Shown in pieces: positions 57,932 to 64,000 of a stretch of DNA of 64,000 bases. The translations under genes were made by a program, and so were the position numbers. Positions within the stretch are counted from its first letter, which is position 1. Every line of letters starts with the position of its first letter. Source of the DNA: Zoroaster sp. YZ-2022 (taxonomy: Eukaryota > Echinodermata > Asteroidea > Forcipulatida > Zoroasteridae); contig CM055823.1 of NCBI GenBank assembly GCA_029582265.1, positions 21,897,290-21,961,289 of the forward strand, in the 5' to 3' direction. The notes beneath the pieces are model-generated. The model was not told where the DNA came from. It searched no databases and worked only from the letters and a program-made list of their open reading frames with translations.

Positions 57932-60900
57932 CAAATATACATCATCTTTGAATAGTTGTGACATAAGATGAGTTTTAAGCATCGACTTAAATCTGGTTAT
58001 ACTATGACAAGATTTGAGTTTAGTTGGAAGATGATTCCAGGTCTCGGAGCTGCGAGAAACACCTATCACCCCAGTTCCGTTTGAAGTTGGTTCCTTTAGG
58101 AGTGACATGTTGCTGGAGCGCAAATCGTGATGGATGTAGACTTTAAGCAGTTCAGAAATATAATTGGAGCAATGTTATTAAAAGATTTGTGAATAATTAG
58201 CATAAGTTTAAAAACAATTCTCTGTGAAACAGGAAGCCAGTGAGTTCTTTCAAGATTGGCGTGATGGCAGACTTTCTGGACAAAGTCACAACACGAGCTG
58301 CTGTGTTTTGTATGTGCTGAAGACGAGATATTTGATTCGCGGGAGACGGTAGGAGAGCATTCCCGTTATCGAGCCGTGATCATGATGTGACAAACACATG
58401 TATAATTTGTTCAGCAGCACTTTTATTCAAGTATTTCCTAATTCGCATATGCAACAATGTTGAGATATGTGGTTTTAAAGTCATTGTAGTCAAATATAAC
58501 ACCAAATTACGTGTTGTAATGAGGGGTTATCATGGTCACCAATTGTAATGAATGGAAGAGAAACTTTAGACAATTGTGACGTGATCCAAATAGAACAAAT
58601 TCGTTTTTCATCGTTCAATTTCAGGAAGTTTTGTCTCATCCAACTGAATCTCTTGAATCATTTCTGTTTTAATGCAGGAATCGGCAGGTTCTTGAGAAGA
58701 TTTAAAAGTAATGTAAAGCAGTGTCATCAGCGTAAACATGGTAATTTAAATTATACTTCAAAATGATATCACGAACTGGAAAGGTATAAACAGTAAACCA
58801 CTGGGCCGAGCACAGAGCCTGGGTACAGAATAGTCAAGAATAACAGGCTCGGAGATAGCGTACAATACAAACATGCTGATGAGGCCTATTTAAAAGGTAG
58901 GACTTACACCAATCCAGGGCTGTGTCATGTATTCCAAGATGATATTGAGTGGGAGAGAAGGATTTATGATCGACCGTGTCAAAAGCGGCGCTTAAGTCTA
59001 ACAAAACTAATGCAGTGATTTTCCCTCATCCATGGCAGATAAAATGTCATTGTTGAGCCAAGAAGAGCAGTTTCGCTCCATGAAATGGTTTGTAGCTGAC
59101 TGAAATGTGTCCGACAGGTTATTAGCTACGTAACATGGTCAGAGATCCGTGATGAAACAACTCGTCGATTGTTTTCCAAGGTACTTTAAATTCCTACATC
59201 GGTAATTTTAAATTCCTTGTCCAAATTGGGTTTCTTTAGGAGTGGTTTAACATGAGCAACCTTCTGGCTATTATGAGGAAACAACCGGAAGAAGAGATCT
59301 GTTTACAATAATTGATATACTTAGCAAACACATCAATATTTTGTTTATTAGCGGTTGGCACTGGATCAAGTTCACATGATTTTGATGGCGATTTCATGAT
59401 GAGTTTCTTGATCTCCGTAACACTAGTGGCTCAAACATGGACAGTCTACATTGTGGATCCTGTATGATGGTGTTTGTGATAGAATGGCAGGTACTGAGGG
59501 AAAAGAAGCGTATATTCTCAATTTTGTGACAAAAGTTTGAAAAGATTTGCGAGGTCCTGATCGGGGTGTAGATGGAAGCACTGAGCTTTGGGTTTATGAA
59601 GCAGATTTTAACAATGTTAAAGAGTTTTCTGATCACCAGAGCTATCTTCCACAAGAGATGAGTAGTGAGTTATTTTGCCTGGTTAATCATGTTCTTCACA
59701 ATATCACGTTGGTTACAGTATTCTTGCCGATGTACTCCAAGTTTCCATTGTCACGCCATCTTGCTCGTTGACGGCGGATTTTCCTTGCACACGGATATCA
59801 TCATTGAACCAGGGGATTCAGATTGTAGTTTAACAGTTCGAGTTTTTGCAGGAGCATGATCATCCAAGATGTTAGGACAGTAGATTCAAATAGACTGACA
59901 CAAGAATCCAGCTCACCATCTTCAAGGTTTACATTTTCCAGTTGAGATTCAACATCATGACATAAATCTTTAATATTTACTTTTTCCAGTGGCGAGTAGT
60001 TACAGAAATGGTAGGTATGGGAGGTTTTAAGGTTCAAATTTACATGATTGCATAATGATCAGATAAGCCAGGATGAATAGTTATATTCAGGATAAGAGGT
60101 GAAGTATTTTCATCGCTATCATGAGGTCAAGACAGTGGCCATACCGATGAGTGGGTGCTGTGATGTGCTGTATAAGTCCATGAGCAGAGATATAGATCTT
60201 TAAACTGATTTGCAAATTGTTTGAAATAATGTCAGATATGGGTGTAAGAGAAAATCGACAATTAATTTTCAAATTCCTGCAGAAAACTGGAGAAGTTTAT
60301 GTTTATCATCACATCCCTTTCTGGTCGATAAATATTAACAAGGCGAACAGATCTAGAGTTGCACGTTACCTCAGCATGCAGAGATTTAAATGTTATAGGT
60401 AGTCAATGTTAACACTTTTCATACTGACAGATAAACTGGATGTAAAGAGATGCAAACCTCCACGGTCTTATTGTTCTGGGGATATGATGGAGAGAGTAGC
60501 CAGCAGGAGTACACTCCACGGGTAGCAAGTCATCATCAGGTTTAAACCATGTCTCGTTATGGCAACAAGATCCAAATTGTTTTAGTACAAAGTCAACAAA
60601 TTCATCCGATTTGTTACATATGGATTGAGTGTTCAAGACACAGAGGTGAAGTTGACTCATCGTGAACATTTGGAGTTGAAGTTATGCCAATGTCTTGTTG
60701 ATGGGTTGAGTTCACTGGGGTTGGAGGCTGGAGTGCTAGTTGTGTAACGTCTGTCCATTCTAGCGACCAGCTTTTTACCTCTGTGGCGGTATGTTTGGGG
60801 TTGATTAGCAAGTATTCCAAGACAGTTCAATTGACTCAATGCTGAGTAAGATAAAGCTACATCAGTACATGGAGCATTCTAAGATTGAGTGTTCATTCGG

Positions 60901-61265
60901 CTGTAGGAAATTTTATGGAGCTGAGTGGCATTTGTGGTGTGTTGATCAGTGTTTCAGGGTTTGGGTTTATGTCACCAGAAATTAAGAGTTCAGGTGAAAG
61001 GTGGCAGATGAATTATCATAGTATGATATAGACGTCTCAAGAATTTAAGATGGATTGAGGTGAACAACCTGAGATTCCATCTACTGATGAGTCATTGAGA
61101 CACAATGGTCTGGATAGCAGGAGTAGAATAAACAGGATGTAGAACTCCATTGTCTGATCGGTTGTTCCAAACAAAAAGGCTTGTGGTCAAGCTACAGGTT
61201 AAGCACACAAGAACCATGGTCACAGTCAGAACACGTGGTCTGGACATGTACAATTGCTCAGCCAT
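57932..61265 (-). pseudogene. LINE ORF: endonuclease plus reverse transcriptase, frameshifted
   Basis: The first 57 codons (61265 down to 61092) read MAEQLYMSRPRVLTVTMVLV, then CLTCSLTTSLFVWNNR, before a stop. The hydrophobic run after RPR looks like a signal peptide or anchor. The rest is spread over all three minus frames, with the catalytic YADD and the D of DLSAAFD intact. The 64-residue piece at 57929-58123 is the conserved C-terminal end of this superfamily. In this type of LINE one protein combines nuclease nicking of the target and reverse transcription. Confidence 0.85.
60953..60973 (-). other. degenerate 2A-like motif in LINE N-terminus
   Basis: The minus strand encodes LLISGDINPNPE. 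The consensus of 2A-type ribosome-skipping peptides is D(V/I)ExNPGP, so the context LL.SGDI.PNP is preserved, while the critical Glu, Gly and final Pro are changed. Active 2A-like sequences in the N-terminal part of CR1-type LINEs are known from marine invertebrates. This copy would not skip. Confidence 0.5.
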
Positions 61266-61558
61266 AGTACTACATGGCTAAGCTTTCCCATGAACATTAT
61301 TCACAACCAACATGTAAGTGCTGGAAGTGGGTCTGACCACAATGCAACTGCAGGTTAGAATATTTCATAAATTTCAATGAATTCATTAATACTGATAACG
61401 ACAATTATGAGTGCAGTATAGTGGTAATTTGCAATGACTTTTTGAATGTTCGTTCCACTGCAAGTAACTCCAAAACTTGTGTTTACAAGAACACTTTACC
61501 ATTGTATCCATAATTGAGTGATAATTTGCTTTTTCTGTTTTGTTTTGTTTCTGGTTAG
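61266..61558. other. no feature seen
   Basis: Ordinary AT-rich sequence between the LINE 5' end and the candidate exon at 61559. The LINE 5' UTR may extend into it. Confidence 0.4.
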
Positions 61559-61621
61559 GGGACATGCACCTTCATCTTAGCCATGCAGCAACTGGACGAG
61601 AAAGACCAAATACTTGAATAA
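61559..61621 (+). CDS. candidate terminal exon, plus strand
   Basis: A pyrimidine-rich acceptor (TTTTGTTTCTGGTTAG) precedes 20 codons, GTCTFILAMQQLDEKDQILE, and a TAA at 61619-61621. An AATAAA follows at 61777. The peptide looks protein-like, but it is short and no upstream exon was found. Confidence 0.28.
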   Translation, partial: GTCTFILAMQQLDEKDQILE

Positions 61622-61776
61622 ACTGTTGAATCTTGAGTGACATGTTGACATATAATACATGTGTGTTCAATAGAAAGCACTGCAACTTCACACACTTTGA
61701 ATGTCCAGCAGCAAATCCAATATTGCAATGGAGAATCTATAAGATATACAGTATGCCAAAGGACTGCCCCACTGTG

Positions 61777-61782
61777 AATAAA
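61777..61782 (+). promoter_or_regulatory. AATAAA polyadenylation signal
   Basis: Lies 155 bases after the stop of the candidate exon at 61559-61621. Support comes only from position. Confidence 0.25.
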
Positions 61783-62087
61783 ATACAGTTTGTGTCTTAG
61801 ACATAATTAATTCCCAATCAATGGATTACAGACTTCCAGTTGTCCATTTTCAGTTGCCAAACTGTAAAAATATTGTCCAAGAAAGGAATTTGGAAAGATT
61901 GTTTACTAGCAAAAATCACAAACCTTGGATTTCTTAAATATCAGAAATGTAATATAAACTTTTCACTAATGCACAAACTGTATTTTATTTCATGATCGTG
62001 AAATTTGTTAATATAATGAGCGTTCCATCATGCACTGATCAACCTTGTCACTTCAAAACAAAAGAATTAACAATTGAAATGCCAGCT

Positions 62088-62765
62088 CAACACCATAATA
62101 AGTCTGGGCTGGAGGGTCTAGTCGCATCTCTCCCCATAACACCACGATATTTTGTTCCTTGGATGTCCCAAACGAAAAGTTGTTAATATTGAAAATTTGG
62201 GTTGCACATTTGTTGCTCTTATAGAGCACGATATTTCAGTAGGGAGTGGAAGAAGATCAACATTTGCCATTACTCCATCATGCCTTTCACCTATTATCAT
62301 GAACTGGACAATTAATGTGTCATATGTTCTCATGAAATGACCACAAAGGGTGTATATGTATCGAATATTATGCATATTTTAATTATTTTGATTTCTCATA
62401 AAACCAAATGACCTTATGAGATATTTTTCTGAAAATCCCAATAATTAAAATATGCATAATATACATGCAATTATAGTGCCCTCTTGTGGTCATTTTCATG
62501 ACAACTGATGATCATGACACTATGACTGAACATTAATTGTACCATTTTTACATGATAAAGTATGTTTGATCTTCTTCCACCCTAGTGCTAAGAATTATCA
62601 GTAGTTCATATATGGGCAAACAAATAGTGGACCAGAACAGATATGCAACCCAAAGTTTCAATGTTATTTTTCGTGTTTTGGACATCCATAGGAACAAAAA
62701 TATCGTGGCAGTGGGTTATGGGGTGTACGGACCCCTCAGCCCACAGACTAATGTTGATTTAAGAA
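62088..62765. repeat. foldback element, two arms of about 320 bases
   Basis: The segment is nearly its own reverse complement, with the centre near 62407 (TCTCATAAAACCAAATGACC, then TTATGAGA). Left-arm words AGTCTGGGCTGGAGGGTC, CCCCATAACACCACGATATT, TTCCTTGGATGTCCC, GGGTTGCACATTTGTT, GGAAGAAGATCAA, ATGACCACAA and ATTATGCATATTTTAATTA all return inverted on the right. It is non-coding and could form a long hairpin. Most like a foldback or MITE-type element. Confidence 0.85.
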
Positions 62766-64000
62766 TTCAATGTATGCTATGTAACGATGCTATGCTATGT
62801 AACATAACCAAGATAACTAACATAACCAACAAGCTTACATCATCATGTAAAGCCTGTTAGTGTGCTATTGATATTTTTAAGGTGTACTTGTAGTGTAGAG
62901 CCTAAATTGGACCTCAACATACATACAAACGGTAGAAGACCTCAAAATTAACGGTAGATGTCATTAGCTTTCATACAAGGTATATTATCTAATTAGTTCA
63001 CCACTTAGATTCAAGGTACTTCATACAATGTAGCTTAAGGCTTAAATGCTGATCTTGTTGTTACATGGACCAGGTTTTATTCCAAGACAAAACTTTTTTT
63101 TACTGGAACACTAAAATAATTCGAGGCAATACAGTAATTCACTGTACAGGAGATAGTTTAACTTAATATATATAAATTAAGATCAAATCTGAACACCCCA
63201 GTGGTTCTCTTTGTAATGTTTTCACCTATAAATCAAACAGTGTTCAGCTAATTGCTCTCCTGCAATGTGTAGTGAAACATGCACCCAGCCTATTGGTCAA
63301 ATATGTATCTCTCTTTTCTTCAAGTATTCCATTGTAGAATATGAATCTTAAAGCATCATTGTTTAGGCATTAAATAAATGTACATGTATTATTAGATATA
63401 ACTAAACATCATTCTGTCCTAACACTACTTATTTTATTAAATGGGCGAACCATCAGCTAAGGTGCGTAAGATACAGTTCTCTCATGAGAACATTTTGAGA
63501 CATTATAGTCAGTCTGTGGAACAATACGTCATGAATGGCCCAAACCATTTCCCAGACTTACTCTGTTGCTACATGTATACCAAGACAACCTCTATGCACA
63601 GTTTACATATGTACATTAAATATGTACTGGACCTTAGACAGGTTTCTTGTTTTAACCGAATGATTTTGAAGGTGACTTATGATAAAATGAAAGTCACTAT
63701 TAATCCTTTATTTTAATGTCAGTGTTAATGAGAAAATTATTTTGTGCGTAAGGGGTAGTCTTTTATCAATTCGAACTGAAAATAATAATCTACTATCTTC
63801 AGCTTTCACTAAATTATACATACTAAATTTATTATTTCATTATTTATGAACTATTATTTTGAATGACCAATCCAATGCCTCACCTGTAATATTAGCTATA
63901 CATACTTATGAATACACAATCAACCTTTGAAAATATTGAAGAGATGTTTCTTATTCATTCTAACATGGAATAAGAAAGATTACCCTTTCTAAAGCCAGTA
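62766..64000. other. AT-rich stretch, no supported gene
   Basis: Contains a short degenerate repeat (CTATGTAACGATGCTATGCTATGTAACATAACC region, about 62775-62830). The 91-codon frame 63441-63716 starts MGEPSAKVRKIQFSHENILR and is plausible in composition in its first 50 residues, but it has no family match that I recognise and no promoter signal, so I leave it uncalled. Confidence 0.4.

Larger units (their letters stand above)
57784..61265 (-). mobile_element. CR1/L2-type LINE, near full length, minus strand
   Basis: Read on the minus strand, the order is: a start at 61265 with a hydrophobic N-terminal segment, a degenerate 2A-like motif (60953-60973), an AP-type endonuclease (about 60090-60640), the RT, and a C-terminal domain. 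The endonuclease has LHLCVLNTQSICNKSDE, PAGYSLHHIPRT and LIQHITAPTHRYGHCLDLMI. RT motifs include LDLSAAFDTVDH (58967-59002), SVLGPVVYCLY and YADD (58723-58734). The C-terminal domain has QHIQNTAARVVTLSRKS, TWNHLPTKLKSCHSITRFKS and LKTHL, ending VYL stop near 57932. The 3' tail ends TTATTATTATTATAAG. Frameshifts and stops make it non-functional. A garbled relative lies at 12811-14594. Confidence 0.92.

Noticed and set aside
59547..59771. 74-codon plus-strand frame similar to the minus frame at 12747-13058
   Set aside because: The similarity is real, but both are antisense readings of the same LINE, not a conserved protein.
62118..62375. 85-codon minus-strand frame
   Set aside because: It lies wholly in the foldback element. 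The corresponding right-arm frame has different breaks, so coding is not conserved.

Overview
The window is eukaryotic, almost certainly animal. Genes are sparse and AT-rich. The only plausible coding segments are short open stretches bounded by AG and GT splice signals, and most recognisable sequence is transposon-derived. Frequent ACATGTA-like words, a Penelope-like element, a CR1/L2-type LINE and a second LINE family of a kind I associate with cnidarians and molluscs suggest a marine invertebrate. I cannot name the species from sequence alone.

Layout: a 500-N scaffold gap lies at 402-901. Positions 902-12360 are clean sequence with candidate small spliced genes on the plus strand. The best is a gene with a CpG-rich promoter and 5' UTR block (5430-5696), a coding exon (6595-6728) and a terminal exon (9521-9720). 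A Penelope-like retroelement with GIY-YIG endonuclease (6736-9128, minus) sits in its intron, starting 7 bases inside the splice donor. From about 12.36 to 41 kb, and again at about 47.8-50.2 and 54.1-57.4 kb, the sequence is visibly corrupted, with most tracts drifted into homopolymers. The corruption can be calibrated inside the window: a LINE on the minus strand at 57.8-61.3 kb is clean, and its 3' half reappears garbled on the plus strand at 12.8-14.6 kb, between two inverted Penelope termini. A different LINE can still be read through the noise at 29.0-31.1 kb, followed by a second copy of its 3' end.

Positions 41.07-46.14 kb hold a satellite of about 46 bp in two sequence variants, split by a 1.65-kb mariner-like transposon with TIRs of about 190 bp flanked by TA. 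A paired inverted repeat rich in the palindromic word ATTTCAGACATTTAAATGTCTGAAAT flanks a solo Penelope terminus (46.14-48.46 kb). An element with inverted arms of about 0.9 kb and a decayed coding core that I cannot name with confidence occupies 50.84-53.90 kb. A 0.68-kb foldback element lies at 62.09-62.77 kb.

No rRNA, tRNA, CRISPR array or bacterial-style operon is visible. The most interesting observations are the Penelope insertion at a splice donor, a hammerhead-ribozyme-like core in the Penelope terminal repeats, the LINE with a degenerate 2A-like motif behind a hydrophobic N-terminus, the uncharacterised long-arm element, and the mariner insertion at the boundary between two satellite variants.
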